Of a stretch of 64,000 nucleotides of DNA, positions 24,152-33,319 are shown in pieces. The stretch is taken from assembly GCF_001808955.1 (NCBI RefSeq), contig NZ_KV795255.1, positions 1 to 64,000 of the forward strand, given 5' to 3'. The notes under the pieces were generated by a model. The model had not been told where the DNA came from. It saw only the letters and a list, made by a program, of their open reading frames with translations, and made no database searches. The stretch's first letter is position 1. Each line of letters opens with the position of its first letter. Position numbers and translations under genes: made by a program. The stretch comes from Rothia sp. HMSC078H08 (GTDB lineage Bacteria > Actinomycetota > Actinomycetes > Actinomycetales > Micrococcaceae).

Positions 24152-26149
24152 ATGTACGTTCTGCTCAGTCCTGCCACCGGCGCGGGTATTACCGCCCAGA
24201 CCGGCACCTCCGCGCACCCGGTCACGTCGGCTATTGCCGCGGGTGCGTCCCCGCGCGGTGCTCAGCCGGTGACCTCGTGGGGTGCTTTTCATTTTTCGGC
24301 GCCGACCGCTGAGCAGTTGCAGGACCCGACCTTTATTCCGCGGATTACGCGCGCGGATCGGGTGAGTGCGGCGAATCTTCCGGCGTATGTGCGAGAGGTA
24401 GAGCGGCAGGCGGCAGATTCGGCACAGGTGCGTTTCCCCCGCTGGATTTGGGCTGATACCCGCCACGTTGACCCGTTGCTTCTGCGCCGCGGGGTGCGGG
24501 TGCATCTGTGCCATGATTTGCGTCTGGTGCAGCGGATTTTGGTGACTGCCGCTACGCATCCGAGCGGTTTTGTGGAGTACAGCCCGGTGTTGGATCTTTC
24601 TGATGTGCGTGAGGCGGTGGAGCCTCAGGGGTATCTGCCGGTGGCGCGGCAGATTCAGGGTCAGGAGGAGCTGTTCGGCGCCGATTTTTTGAGTGCGCCC
24701 GCTACCAACGCCACCCAGTCCCCCGCAGATTCCTCCCCCGATTTCCTTGAAGCGGCGCCTCATGAGCCTTTTGCCCCGCAGCTGGCGGCGGGCCCGGTGA
24801 CCCTGCTTCCGGAGCATCCGGTGGTGCGTGTGCTGATGCGTGAATGGTTGGCGCAGGCGCGCGCTATCGGTGCGTCGAGGCACCCGGAACGGCTGCGTCT
24901 TTTGGCGGCGGCTGAGTCTGCCGGTGCGTTGGTTGCGGCTGAGATTGGCTATTACGGCATCCCGTTTAATGTGCAGGCGCATCATGAGCATCTGTGCGAG
25001 TTGTTGGGTCCGCGCCCGGTGCCTGGGGAGCGTCCGCAGAAGATGCAGGAGTTGGCGGAGCAGATTCAGCGCATGCTGTTTATGCCGTCGTTGAATCCGG
25101 ATTCGCCGCAGGATCTTTTGCGTGCTCTGCAGTCTGCGGGGGTTTCGGTGAAATCTACGCGTTCGTGGGAGTTGAAGAGTTGGGCGGATGCGATTCCGGC
25201 TCAGCGGGAAAAGCGTTGGGCGCTGATTGACCCGATTCTGCGCTATAAGAAGCTGTACCGCATTTGGACTGCTAACGGCTGGACGTGGGCTGATACCTGG
25301 GTTTCTGAGGGTGCGTTCCGCCCGCATCTTGAGGTGGGTGGCGCCGCGACCGGGCGCTGGGGCGCTTCTGGCGGTGGTGCGTTGCAGCTGCCTGCGGAGA
25401 TTCGTCAGGCGGTGCAGGCGCCGGAGGGTCAGGTGCTGACGGTGACGGATGGATCGCAGATTGAGCCGCGTATTCTGGCGGCGTTGAGTCGTGATGAGGC
25501 GCTCGCTTCGGCGGGTCGTGGCGCTGACCTGTATGCGGGTATTGCCGAGTTGGCGCGCCTGAAGGGTGTGGGTTTGACGGAGCGTTCCCACGCGAAGGTG
25601 GGCATGCTGGCGATTATGTATGGCGGCCGCAGCGGTGAGATTGGTGCCCTGTTGCCGCATGTGGCGGCGCTTTTTCCGCAGGCGATGGAGTTTACGGAGC
25701 GTGCGGCTCGTATTGGTGAGTCGGGCGGGCAGGTGACGACTTTTTTGGGTCGTACGTCCCCGCCGGTGGATGAGCGTTTCCGTGAGATTGTGGCTGATCG
25801 GTCTTCGCCGGCGGCTGAGTCGCGTGCGGTGTCGACTGCGCGTGCGCACGGGCGTATGACCCGCAATTTTATTGTGCAGGGCACCGCAGCTGAGTGGGCT
25901 CTGTGTTGGATGGGCGCGGTGCGTTCTCGCCTGTTGTCGGAGCGGATTTTTGGTATGCCGATGCGCACCCGCATTGTGTATTTTTTGCACGATGAGCTTC
26001 TGCTGTGCGGTCCTGAGCTTGAGGCCGATCGCGTGGAGCGTATTGTGCGTGAGGGCGCGGCGGAGGCGGCGCGCCTGCTGTTCGGTCGGGTGCCGGTTGA
26101 TTTTCCGGTGTCGGTGGCGCGGGTGCGCAACTATGCAGATGGTAAATAA
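24152..26149 (+). CDS. family A DNA polymerase paralogue (bifunctional exonuclease/polymerase type)
   Basis: A 665-residue actinobacterial PolA-like protein, distinct from PolI because it has no 5' nuclease domain. Polymerase motifs: TGRWGASGGGALQLP, motif A VTDGSQIEPRILAAL (canonical DYSQIELR, so Tyr is Gly and Leu is Pro), motif B RSHAKVGMLAIMYGGRSG, and motif C FLHDELLLCG. These keep both catalytic acids. The N-terminal 250 residues should be the 3'-5' exonuclease domain of this family, yet I could not find an obvious DEDD set there. Start at 24152 fits the family N-terminus MYVLLSPA. Probably a repair or translesion polymerase; the biological role is not established. Confidence 0.85.
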   Translation: MYVLLSPATGAGITAQTGTSAHPVTSAIAAGASPRGAQPVTSWGAFHFSAPTAEQLQDPTFIPRITRADRVSAANLPAYVREVERQAADSAQVRFPRWIWADTRHVDPLLLRRGVRVHLCHDLRLVQRILVTAATHPSGFVEYSPVLDLSDVREAVEPQGYLPVARQIQGQEELFGADFLSAPATNATQSPADSSPDFLEAAPHEPFAPQLAAGPVTLLPEHPVVRVLMREWLAQARAIGASRHPERLRLLAAAESAGALVAAEIGYYGIPFNVQAHHEHLCELLGPRPVPGERPQKMQELAEQIQRMLFMPSLNPDSPQDLLRALQSAGVSVKSTRSWELKSWADAIPAQREKRWALIDPILRYKKLYRIWTANGWTWADTWVSEGAFRPHLEVGGAATGRWGASGGGALQLPAEIRQAVQAPEGQVLTVTDGSQIEPRILAALSRDEALASAGRGADLYAGIAELARLKGVGLTERSHAKVGMLAIMYGGRSGEIGALLPHVAALFPQAMEFTERAARIGESGGQVTTFLGRTSPPVDERFREIVADRSSPAAESRAVSTARAHGRMTRNFIVQGTAAEWALCWMGAVRSRLLSERIFGMPMRTRIVYFLHDELLLCGPELEADRVERIVREGAAEAARLLFGRVPVDFPVSVARVRNYADGK

Positions 26150-26187
26150 TCAGCGGTAAATAATTTGCGGGCGGATTAAGACAAAAA

Positions 26188-26230
26188 TAGGGGCGGCAGG
26201 TAGCTTCATTCAAGCTATCTGCCGCCCCTA
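26188..26230. terminator. bidirectional terminator between polymerase and NUDIX genes
   Basis: A 19-bp stem: TAGGGGCGGCAGGTAGCTT pairs with AAGCTATCTGCCGCCCCTA (one wobble), loop CATTC. On the minus strand a T-run (TTTTTGT) follows directly. Confidence 0.85.
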
Positions 26231-26286
26231 TATGCGCACTATCTGCACCCTATATCCGCTGGTCAGGCACTTATTCCAGTCGGTTT

Positions 26287-27066
26287 TTATTCCTCGTAGC
26301 CGGGTGCCGGGCGCATCTTTTTTGTATCCCAGGGCACGGTCCAGCCGAGCGAGTCGAAGATCCGGTCCAGTAGAATCGCGGTGAATCCCCACACGGTGAA
26401 TTCTTCGCCGCCGGGCATGCGCACCTCGAAGGCGGGGGTGCGGTGTAAAGTGCGGCCGTGTTTGACGTAGGCGGTGTGCCGGTTGGCGGGGTTGAGCAGG
26501 TCACGCACGGGCACGCGGGCGATGAGCGCGGACTCGTTGTGGTCGACGACTTCGACGGGCACGGGGCTGTTCCACCAGGCAAGCACGGGGGTGACCATGA
26601 AGTTGCTGATGGGTAGCGGCAGGGTGTGCAGCTGGCCGAGGATCTGCACGCCGGCGGGGTCTAGCCCAGTTTCTTCGACCGCCTCGCGCAGGGCGGCAAT
26701 GTGGGCGACGGGTTCGCCGGTGGTTTCGGCGTGCGCGTAGTCTTCAGGGTCGATTTTGCCGCCGGGGAAGGCGGGCTGACCGGCGTGTGAGCGCAGGGTT
26801 GCGGCACGCACGAGGAGCAGTACATCCAGGTCGGCGCTGACGTTCTCGGGGCAGCCTTCAAATTCGCCGGTGGATGGCGAGTTGTCGAGCACGCCGAAGA
26901 GAATCAGCACGGCGGCTTCTTTGTTCAACGGGCTGGCGGGTGCGCTGCTTAGCAGGGCTTGGACGTCGAATTCCACGCCGCCCTCTGCGAGAGCCGCCAG
27001 TGCCTGCTGGGCGGGGTGCTGTGCCTCCTGCCCCGCCTGTTCGGGTTGTACCTCGGGTGCGCTCAT
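26287..27066 (-). CDS. NUDIX hydrolase, CoA pyrophosphatase-like
   Basis: 259 residues. The NUDIX box is present as GGKIDPEDYAHAETTGEPVAHIA...REAVEETGLD (about residues 101-135), with a longer spacer between the GG and the REUXEEXGU part than in the canonical 23-residue box; this and the AAVLILFG opening and LPISNFMVTPVL after the box match CoA diphosphatases (NudL/YeaB, PF00293 with the UPF0035 motif). Likely hydrolyses CoA to 3',5'-ADP and phosphopantetheine. Ribosome site GAGAGG. Sits next to nth, as in other actinobacteria (Rv3672c-like). Confidence 0.88.
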   Translation of the reverse strand: MSAPEVQPEQAGQEAQHPAQQALAALAEGGVEFDVQALLSSAPASPLNKEAAVLILFGVLDNSPSTGEFEGCPENVSADLDVLLLVRAATLRSHAGQPAFPGGKIDPEDYAHAETTGEPVAHIAALREAVEETGLDPAGVQILGQLHTLPLPISNFMVTPVLAWWNSPVPVEVVDHNESALIARVPVRDLLNPANRHTAYVKHGRTLHRTPAFEVRMPGGEEFTVWGFTAILLDRIFDSLGWTVPWDTKKMRPAPGYEE

Positions 27067-27116
27067 CTGTGTACCTCTCTTCTGTGCGGCTGCATTCCGG
27101 TTTGGTTCAGTCGCCG

Positions 27117-28028
27117 TTAGGCGCTGAGCGGGTAGCCTTCTGCCATGAGTTCGCGGCGGGTTGCGCCCTGCAGGAATCGCAGGTGCAGGTCTTCTCGACC
27201 GGGTGCCATTTCGTATTTCATGAGTTTACGTGCTGTTTGTTCGTTCGTCTCCCCGGCTCCATAGGACGGGCAGAGGTCGGCAACGGGGCATACACCGCAG
27301 GCGGGCTTTTTGGCGTGGCAGATGCGGCGGCCGTGGTAGACCATGCGGTGTGAGAAGAGCGTCCAGTCTTTGCGGTCGATGAGTTCGGCGACGTCTTTTT
27401 CGACTGCTTCGGGGGCGTCTGCGGTGGTGAACCCCATGCGGCGGGCGAGGCGGCCGAAGTGGGTGTCTACGGTCAGTCCGGGCACGTCGAAGGCGTTTCC
27501 GAGGACGACGTTCGCGGTTTTGCGGCCGACTCCAGCGAGTTCTACGAGCTCTTCGAGGGTTGAGGGAACCTGCCCGTTGTGGCGTTCTACAAGCTGCTGG
27601 GAGAGGGTGATGATGGAGCGTGCCTTGGCGCGGTAGAAGCCGAGGGACTGAATATAGGGTTCGACCTCTTCGGTGCGTGCGGAGGCGAGCGCGGCAGCGT
27701 CCGGGTAGCGTGCGAAGAGAGCACCGGTGACGGAGTTGACGCGCACGTCGGTGGTTTGTGCCGAGAGCACGGTGGCGATGAGTAGCTCGAAGGGGTTGTC
27801 GAAGTCGAGTTCTGCGACGGCGTAGGGGTAGGTTTCGCCGAGGATGCGGTTAATCTTTCGGGCGCGGCGCACAGTGGCGAGGTGGCTTTCGGGTGCGCGG
27901 GCGTTGAGGCGGCGTGCGGCGGCTGCGGCTTTGAATTCGGGAACGAATCGGATCTGTAGGAGCGATTCGGCGTTCTCTGCCGCGGTGTTCTGTGCGCCCG
28001 CTGCGGGCTGGGTGGCGTTCTCGGTCAT
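27117..28028 (-). CDS. nth: endonuclease III
   Basis: Base-excision repair glycosylase/AP lyase for oxidised pyrimidines. The 303-residue protein has the HhH-GPD fold: [17 protein letters not shown], the helix-hairpin-helix [13 protein letters not shown] with catalytic lysine, catalytic aspartate in [12 protein letters not shown], and the 4Fe-4S loop [17 protein letters not shown] (C-X6-C-X2-C-X5-C). The N-terminus is about 50 residues longer than in E. coli and Ala-rich. The ATG at 28028 is preceded by TACCCT at 6 nt, again suggesting a leaderless mRNA. The NUDIX gene follows after 50 bases. Confidence 0.96.
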   Translation of the reverse strand: MTENATQPAAGAQNTAAENAESLLQIRFVPEFKAAAAARRLNARAPESHLATVRRARKINRILGETYPYAVAELDFDNPFELLIATVLSAQTTDVRVNSVTGALFARYPDAAALASARTEEVEPYIQSLGFYRAKARSIITLSQQLVERHNGQVPSTLEELVELAGVGRKTANVVLGNAFDVPGLTVDTHFGRLARRMGFTTADAPEAVEKDVAELIDRKDWTLFSHRMVYHGRRICHAKKPACGVCPVADLCPSYGAGETNEQTARKLMKYEMAPGREDLHLRFLQGATRRELMAEGYPLSA

Positions 28029-28034
28029 AGCGCG

Positions 28035-28040
28035 AGGGTA
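28035..28040 (-). promoter_or_regulatory. -10 box, likely leaderless start of nth
   Basis: TACCCT on the minus strand, 6 nt before the nth ATG. Confidence 0.55.
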
Positions 28041-28202
28041 CCGGGCTTAGGTGTGTGGGCGGTAGCGAGGTTCACCGTACTTGGCGCGCGTCGCCCCCCG
28101 TATGCGGGGATGCGCATCCGCCACGCGCCTGCGCTCTCCCCTCCTCCGCATCATTTTCTGGGCAGTTCGCGTCGGCTAGCGCTCAGCGGGCGCTCGCTGT
28201 GC

Positions 28203-28208
28203 CACACT
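28203..28208 (+). promoter_or_regulatory. -10 box, likely leaderless start of aroQ
   Basis: CACACT 6 nt before the aroQ ATG; the spacer GGTTTT holds no ribosome site. Confidence 0.45.
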
Positions 28209-28214
28209 GGTTTT

Positions 28215-28655
28215 ATGTCAGATACGATTTTTGTGCTTAATGGACCGAATTTGAACCTGCTTGGGCAGCGCCGCCCCGAGGTGTACGGCTACACCACTCT
28301 GCACGATATTGAGCGTATGGTGCGTGAGCGCGCGGCGGATCATGGTTTTGATGTTGAGTTTATGCAGTCGAATCATGAGGGCGCGCTGGTGGATGAGATT
28401 CAGCGTGCTCGTACTCGTGGCGCGGCGATTATTATCAACCCGGCGGCGTACACCCACACGTCGGTGGCGCTGCATGATGCACTGGAGGCGGCTGAGCTTC
28501 CGGTGGTTGAGGTGCACCTGTCGAATGTGCATCGCCGCGAGGAGTTCCGTCATCATTCGTTTGTGTCGCCGCAGGCTACCGCGGTGATTGCCGGTGCGGG
28601 TGCGTACGGCTATGTCATGGCGGTTGATTTCCTAGCGCAGCACCTTGCGGAATAG
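28215..28655 (+). CDS. aroQ: 3-dehydroquinate dehydratase, type II
   Basis: Third step of the shikimate pathway: dehydration of 3-dehydroquinate to 3-dehydroshikimate, as a dodecamer. The 146-residue protein is family length and carries the full signature set: [21 protein letters not shown] (catalytic Arg and Tyr loop), [32 protein letters not shown], and [17 protein letters not shown] with the catalytic histidine. A frame extends farther upstream but has no family similarity, so the ATG at 28215 is chosen. It stands alone between nth and marP, away from other aro genes. Confidence 0.96.
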   Translation: MSDTIFVLNGPNLNLLGQRRPEVYGYTTLHDIERMVRERAADHGFDVEFMQSNHEGALVDEIQRARTRGAAIIINPAAYTHTSVALHDALEAAELPVVEVHLSNVHRREEFRHHSFVSPQATAVIAGAGAYGYVMAVDFLAQHLAE

Positions 28656-28720
28656 CAGCGCAGCATTTGGCAGAATAGCCCCGCCTATCCCCCTCGCTCA
28701 ACAATTCAGCGTTAAATAGT

Positions 28721-28763
28721 TCAGGCTCCCGTTCCTCGCTAGAGGTTCGGGAGCCTGAATGTT
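28721..28763 (+). terminator. terminator after aroQ
   Basis: TCAGGCTCCCG...CCTC and GAGG...CGGGAGCCTGA form a 17-base stem with two internal mismatches; TTTTT follows on the plus strand. Confidence 0.8.
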
Positions 28764-28771
28764 TTTACTCG

Positions 28772-29950
28772 TTACTTGCGGCAGGTGCCGGTGGAGACTG
28801 CGGCGGTGTTGTCGCCGCCTTCTGCCAGTGCCTGCTTGAGGGTGCTTGCGGTGATGGCGTATCCGGCCTGGCCGGTGGTTGCCTTACCGAAGATCACGCC
28901 GACCACGTTGCCGTTTTCGTCGAGGACGGGGCCACCGGAGTTGCCGTGCTGCACGTCGGCTGCCAGCTGGTAGACCTGGCGCATGGCGTTGGCGCGGCCG
29001 GTGTCGGCATCGATGGTCTGGGTGTTGCCGATGCCCTGCACGGTGGCGGGTAGTGCCTTGAACGGGCCGCCCTTGGGGTAGCCCATGAAGGTTACGAGGC
29101 TACCTGCGGTGGCGTTGGAGCCGATGGTCAGCGGTTCGAGCGGCAGCTTGGGGACGCTGATGAAGGCGATGTCCTGTTCGCTGTCCATGTAGACGACGGT
29201 GCCGGGCCAGGTGCGGCCGCGGGAGTCCTGTACGACCGGGGAGGTAACGCCGGCGACCACGTGGGCGTTGGTGACGACCAGGCCGTTGTCCGCCACGAAG
29301 CCGGAGCCGGTGGAGGTGTAGCCGCACTGCTCTGCGGCGCCCAGAATCTCAACGACGGAGGCTGCCGCCCGGTCCAGTGCCGCAGATTCTACGGTCTCGG
29401 TGGGGGCGCTGGTTTCGGGGGCGATGAGCTGGCTGACTTCCGGAATGGTTCCGAAGGCGAGCACGTCATTGCGTACCGTGTTGATGCGGTCCTTGACGAC
29501 CTCGGGGGTGGAGGCGACCATCCAGGAGAGGGTCTTGGAGTCGCTGAGCGCAGTGTTGAGCTGCGGGATGGGTACGGTGCGCATGGAGATGGTCAGCACG
29601 ACCATGACCAGGGCGCAGGCGGCGAGGTTCAGCACGCCGCCGAAGAAGCGTTCAATGCCCTTGAGCGGGGTGATATCGGTGACGCGGCGGATGGTGCGTC
29701 CGGCAAGGAGGCCGAGCCACTGTCCGATGGTCAGGCAGATGATGAGCACGCCGACGGCGGTAATGAGGCTCCACTGTGATCCCACGGATGCCACGGCGAG
29801 AGGCACGAGCCAGGCTGCGGCGCAGACGCCCAGGCCCAGGCCGAGGAAGGTTCCGAGGGTGGTGAAGAATCCGCTGCGGACTCCGGCGAGGAAGTAGAGC
29901 AGCAGGATGATGGGGATAGCAATATCAAGCAGGTTGATGCCAGTCGTCAC
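28772..29950 (-). CDS. marP: MarP family membrane serine protease
   Basis: Acid- and oxidative-stress protease (Rv3671c-like) that in mycobacteria cleaves peptidoglycan-processing proteins. The 392 residues comprise an N-terminal CvpA-like domain with about four membrane helices (1-125) and a periplasmic chymotrypsin-like domain. Catalytic triad seen: His in VVTNAHVV at about 228, Asp in SEQDIAFI at about 260, Ser in VQHGNSGGPVLD at about 336. Two cysteines (AEQCGYTS and the C-terminal TGTCRK) could form the redox disulfide known in MarP. Convergent with aroQ; divergent from crp across a 485-base region. Confidence 0.93.
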   Translation of the reverse strand: MTTGINLLDIAIPIILLLYFLAGVRSGFFTTLGTFLGLGLGVCAAAWLVPLAVASVGSQWSLITAVGVLIICLTIGQWLGLLAGRTIRRVTDITPLKGIERFFGGVLNLAACALVMVVLTISMRTVPIPQLNTALSDSKTLSWMVASTPEVVKDRINTVRNDVLAFGTIPEVSQLIAPETSAPTETVESAALDRAAASVVEILGAAEQCGYTSTGSGFVADNGLVVTNAHVVAGVTSPVVQDSRGRTWPGTVVYMDSEQDIAFISVPKLPLEPLTIGSNATAGSLVTFMGYPKGGPFKALPATVQGIGNTQTIDADTGRANAMRQVYQLAADVQHGNSGGPVLDENGNVVGVIFGKATTGQAGYAITASTLKQALAEGGDNTAAVSTGTCRK

Positions 29951-30435
29951 GACTAATTGCCTCCTTGGTGGGTAGAAGTGGTCACGGTGTGCCCATTGTG
30001 GTTGGTGCGGGCTGTGCCCGGTGAGTGTGGTGGCGCGTTAACACCCGGTGGTGGGTGCGGCGGGCTTGTGTACCCGGGGTTTGGGGTCGGGTTTCTGTCT
30101 CGTCGCATCGTACCGCGTGTGGAGGCGGGAGCCTCCTTGTCATGAGGGTGTCTGCGTGCTTGGTACCGATAAAAGTACACACCTGAATGCCTGATATTAG
30201 GTGGTGAACCTGTGGGGAAGCTTTGAATTTACTCGAAAGAAATAACTTTTGTTGTAAAGCTCGCTGTATCGGAATGCATAAAGCGCTTTTTTAGGGTACG
30301 CTCATATCAGTTGAATATGTCACACTAGCTTGAGCCTTCTCACATTTCAGATGTTGAGACACATGGCACCGGTTCGGGCTCACTCACTGAACATTTACGA
30401 GTTTCGGCTCATCACCTCATATCTAGGAGAACTTT
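29951..30435. other. divergent regulatory region between marP and crp
   Basis: No gene supported. It must hold both promoters. Between 30315 and 30365 there are Crp half-site-like strings (TGTCACA, TCTCACA, GACACA) but no complete TGTGA-N6-TCACA palindrome, so autoregulation is only a suggestion. Confidence 0.4.
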
Positions 30436-31113
30436 ATGGATCTCGAGATCCTCCGTCGTACCCCTCTCTTTGCTAACCTCGACGACGCAGCATTCGCTCT
30501 GCTGACCGATGACATTCAGGAGATTGACCTCTCCCGCAACGCTGTCCTCTTCTACGAGGGCGACCAGGACGACCAGCTCTTCGCGGTGCTCTCCGGTAAG
30601 GTCAAGCTGGGTCGCACCGCCGCTGACGGCCGCGAGAACATGGTCGCAATCATGGGTCCCGGTGACGTCTTCGGCGAGATGGCTCTCTTCGATCCTTCGC
30701 CCCGTTCGACCAACGCTGTGGCTGTCTCTGAGACTCGCCTGGCTGCCATCAAGCACGAGTCCTTCAAGCGTGCACAGCAGCTCGATCCCACTATCTCCGA
30801 TCAGGTTATTAAGACTCTGGCTCGCCGCCTGCGCCACGCTAACGAGGCACTGGCTGACCTGGTCTTCTCCGACGTTCCCGGCCGCCTCGCTAAGGCACTG
30901 CTGGACCTGGCTGACCGCTTCGGCCGCCCCGCGACCGACGGCGTGCTCGTTGCTCACGAACTGACTCAGGAAGAGCTAGCACAGCTGGTTGGCGCATCCC
31001 GCGAGACCGTGAACAAGGCTCTTGCCGAGTTCGTTTCCCGCGGCTGGATCCGCCTGGAGGCACGCGCAGTTGTCATTCTGGACCTGCCCCGCCTGCGCCA
31101 GCGTTCCCGCTAA
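30436..31113 (+). CDS. Crp/Fnr family cAMP-responsive regulator, GlxR-like
   Basis: Global transcription regulator of the Crp family (Rv3676/GlxR type). 225 residues: N-terminal cyclic-nucleotide-binding domain with LRRTPLFANLDDAAF and the phosphate-binding cassette PGDVFGEMALFDPSPRSTNAVA (the family glutamate and arginine are present, so cAMP binding is likely), dimer helix, then a winged helix with TQEELAQLVGASRETVNKALAEFVSRGWI. Ribosome site TAGGAGA. Place in the gene order (after marP, before the NUDIX-RidA-PBP group) agrees with actinobacterial crp. Ends at a perfect 23-bp terminator. Confidence 0.94.
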   Translation: MDLEILRRTPLFANLDDAAFALLTDDIQEIDLSRNAVLFYEGDQDDQLFAVLSGKVKLGRTAADGRENMVAIMGPGDVFGEMALFDPSPRSTNAVAVSETRLAAIKHESFKRAQQLDPTISDQVIKTLARRLRHANEALADLVFSDVPGRLAKALLDLADRFGRPATDGVLVAHELTQEELAQLVGASRETVNKALAEFVSRGWIRLEARAVVILDLPRLRQRSR

Positions 31114-31167
31114 AGCCTCTTTGAGTTAGGGTATTCTAGGTCGCCCTCGCTGAAAGACACGCGGCTT

Positions 31168-31221
31168 AAAGAAATCAGGAGCCGTTTCCCTCTGCATGGG
31201 GAAACGGCTCCTGATTTCTTT
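31168..31221. terminator. bidirectional terminator, crp / NUDIX
   Basis: Perfect 23-bp stem from AAAGAAATCAGGAGCC... (31168-31190) to ...GGCTCCTGATTTCTTT (31199-31221), loop of eight; A-rich and T-rich flanks serve both strands. Confidence 0.92.
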
Positions 31222-31272
31222 AACGCTTCATCGTACGGGCGAGCATTGCGGCAGCTCGTTAGAGCACGCCTG

Positions 31273-32442
31273 TTAGTGCACACCCGCTACGCCGGTGTAC
31301 ACGCTACCGGTGGTTGCCGGAACCACCTCGGTGAAGGAGAGCATGCACGCGCCATTGTGGGTCACGAGCACGGGCTTCTTCACCTCAATATTGCGGCGTT
31401 TGGACAGCCATGCCACGGAAGTCTGTGCCTTCGCCAAAGATTCGAGCAAGCTCATCACGCCGGGGGTGATGAGCTGGTCGAGGGTACGGCCCACCGTGTT
31501 AGGCTGGCCGATGCGGTCACCCAGTTCGCTGGTGTCCTTGGCTTCGAGCAGTTCACGCACGTTCAGCCAGTCACCCCACACACCCTTGCCGAGCAGTAGC
31601 TTCGGGTCCTGGCCCACGGGCAACGCCGCGGTGAAGTAGGCGATATCGTAGCGCTTGAGGAAGAAGTCCGGGGACTGCCAACGCGCGACCGGGCGTAGCA
31701 GGTCAGCGCGCACGCTCAAACCGCTGGAGGTCAAGAAGTCAGAGAAGCTCTTGTCCTGCTCGGCAACTGCTTCACGCCACGCCATGAACTCAGGGGTGCT
31801 GGAGCGCTCCACGACGTCCTGTTCGTCCTCGCCGGCAAGCAGAATGCCGGTCTCTTCAAAGCATTCACGCACGGTAGCCATGACGCTACGGCGTGCCTGC
31901 GCAATATCGGAGAAGTGGAATTGGTCCTGCCAGTAGTCGGCGCCGGGACCCACCCAGGAGGCGGACTCATCATCACCGGGAAGAGCCGTGCCGCCGGGGA
32001 AAGCCACCACGCCCAGCGGAGAGGTGCCGGGGCGGTAGGTCAGAATCGTTTCGAGGCCGTTGTCGCCGTCGCGCACAAAAATTACGGAGGCAGCCTGACG
32101 CATCGTGCAACCGGTCGCACCTTCGTTACCGCCTTCACACCAGCTTTCGGCGGCAGTGCGCATGAACTCAGGAATCGCGTAGAGACGCTGAATGGCTGCG
32201 GTGCGCGGACCTGACTGGCGGCCGGTAAACATGCGGGGGCGCTCCACGCCCTCAGCCGGGGTGGGAGTGCCGAAGCGGCGTTCCTGCACCGGCAGGGGTA
32301 GAGTCTTGATGTTTTGGGCGGTGCCATTATCCTGTGCGGATTCGGTGCGTGCAGTCTTCTCAGGAGCGTCCTGCGCTGCCCGCTGAGCCTGGGCAGCACG
32401 AATAGCAGACAGCGGCAGCGCGCCGGTGTACAGATTAGACAT
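31273..32442 (-). CDS. NUDIX hydrolase family protein (large)
   Basis: 389-residue protein whose centre has a NUDIX fold of the NUDT19/RPP type: AASVIFVRDGDNGLETILTYRP, VAFPGGTALPGDD, and RECFEETGILL, with about 65 residues inserted between GG and the RExxEE part. The N-terminal 90 residues are Ala/Gln/Thr-rich and low-complexity. The last 150 residues are a helical extension typical of this subfamily. Substrate unknown, possibly CoA esters. I choose the ATG at 32442; a TTG at 32451 is possible. It overlaps the RidA stop by eight bases, so the two are translationally coupled. Confidence 0.82.
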   Translation of the reverse strand: MSNLYTGALPLSAIRAAQAQRAAQDAPEKTARTESAQDNGTAQNIKTLPLPVQERRFGTPTPAEGVERPRMFTGRQSGPRTAAIQRLYAIPEFMRTAAESWCEGGNEGATGCTMRQAASVIFVRDGDNGLETILTYRPGTSPLGVVAFPGGTALPGDDESASWVGPGADYWQDQFHFSDIAQARRSVMATVRECFEETGILLAGEDEQDVVERSSTPEFMAWREAVAEQDKSFSDFLTSSGLSVRADLLRPVARWQSPDFFLKRYDIAYFTAALPVGQDPKLLLGKGVWGDWLNVRELLEAKDTSELGDRIGQPNTVGRTLDQLITPGVMSLLESLAKAQTSVAWLSKRRNIEVKKPVLVTHNGACMLSFTEVVPATTGSVYTGVAGVH

Positions 32443-32917
32443 ATTCAACAATGATCTCGACCTCTACGGGCGAGTCCAGGGGAAGAACGGGAACGCCGAC
32501 TGCGGAGCGGGCGTGCTGGCCTGCCTCACCGAAGATTTCGCCGAGCAGTTCGGAGGCGCCGTTAATGACGGCGGGCTGAGCGGTGAAGTTCACCTCGGAT
32601 GCCACGAAGCCGACAACCTTCACGACGCGCTGCACGCGGTCCAGGTCGCCAATGACGGACTTGACCGCTGCCAGGGCGTTGAGCAGGCTGATACCCGCGT
32701 ACTTCTTCGCATTCTCGGGGGTCACGAAGCCTTCAGCACCGGAGTCGGACACCTTACCGGTTTCGGGCAGGGCGCCCTCAACGAAGGGCAGCTGACCGGA
32801 GGTGTACACGTAGGAGCCGGACGTAACAGCCGGAACGTAGGCTGCAACGGGGGCGGGTGCTACGGGCAGTTCGTAACCGAGTTCGCGGATACGTGCTTCA
32901 ATACGGGATTCAGTCAT
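32435..32917 (-). CDS. RidA family protein
   Basis: YjgF/YER057c/UK114 family, reactive enamine/imine deaminase that removes 2-aminoacrylate-type intermediates. The 160-residue protein is of the longer actinobacterial type with RIRELGYELPVAPAPVAAYVPAV at the start, SGSYVYTSGQLPFVEG, and GDLDRVQRVVKVVGFVAS; the C-terminal active-site region reads HARSAVGVPVLPLDSPVEVEIIVE, with the conserved Arg in ARSAVG. Start at 32917 set by TGGAGTA. Followed by, and overlapping, the large NUDIX gene. Confidence 0.9.
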   Translation of the reverse strand: MTESRIEARIRELGYELPVAPAPVAAYVPAVTSGSYVYTSGQLPFVEGALPETGKVSDSGAEGFVTPENAKKYAGISLLNALAAVKSVIGDLDRVQRVVKVVGFVASEVNFTAQPAVINGASELLGEIFGEAGQHARSAVGVPVLPLDSPVEVEIIVEYV

Positions 32918-33019
32918 GATTACTCCAGAAGGATGGCGGGTGCTGGCACCCAAACGGTGATAGGGGAAATGCCGTAAATCTAAACGCTACTGATATTCAG
33001 GCAGCTGTTAAATGGCTAA

Positions 33020-33091
33020 CCGGCGGTCTTCCTCATCTATTCCCGCGCTCCCCTAGTTATAGGAGGGCCGGGATAGCGAGGTGACCGCCGG
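33020..33091 (-). terminator. large hairpin between DUF4177 and RidA genes
   Basis: CCGGCGGTC (33020-33028) pairs with GACCGCCGG (33083-33091), with a nested CCCG/CGGG stem inside. No long T-run follows, so it may be a terminator or a processing site. Confidence 0.45.
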
Positions 33092-33102
33092 GTACGCTGC
33101 TC

Positions 33103-33306
33103 TTAGTCAGCCTTCTCGCGCTTAAAGTAGGCGATGGGGTTGCCCTGAGTCGGAGCGACCATGTTCGATGCGGGGGTTGCACCGGCAGGTGCGGAGGCAC
33201 CGGGCAGCACGGTGACGAGCTCCCAGCCATCTTCACCCCAGTTATCGAGGATTGCCTTGGTCGTGTGGATCATCAGCGGTACAGTTGCGTATTCCCATTT
33301 CTTCAT
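33103..33306 (-). CDS. DUF4177 domain protein
   Basis: 67 residues, a small protein family of unknown role: MKKWEYATVPLM, then ILDNWGEDGWELVTVLPG (the DUF4177 signature) and a final IAYFKREK. Actinobacterial copies sit beside RidA and the Crp regulator, as here (Rv3678A-like). Probably cytosolic, alpha/beta. The start at 33306 has TAGGCT 7 nt upstream and an overlapping AGAGGG that could serve as a ribosome site. No signal peptide or metal motif seen. Confidence 0.85.
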   Translation of the reverse strand: MKKWEYATVPLMIHTTKAILDNWGEDGWELVTVLPGASAPAGATPASNMVAPTQGNPIAYFKREKAD

Positions 33307-33313
33307 ACCCTCT

Positions 33314-33319
33314 AGCCTA
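33314..33319 (-). promoter_or_regulatory. -10 box before DUF4177 gene
   Basis: TAGGCT on the minus strand, 7 nt before the ATG. Confidence 0.4.

Noticed and set aside
23978..25990. 670-codon minus-strand frame over the DNA polymerase gene
   Set aside because: Arg/His-rich shadow of a gene with full polymerase motifs.
30315..30365. Crp-type operator before the crp gene
   Set aside because: Only half-sites were found, no full TGTGA-N6-TCACA palindrome.
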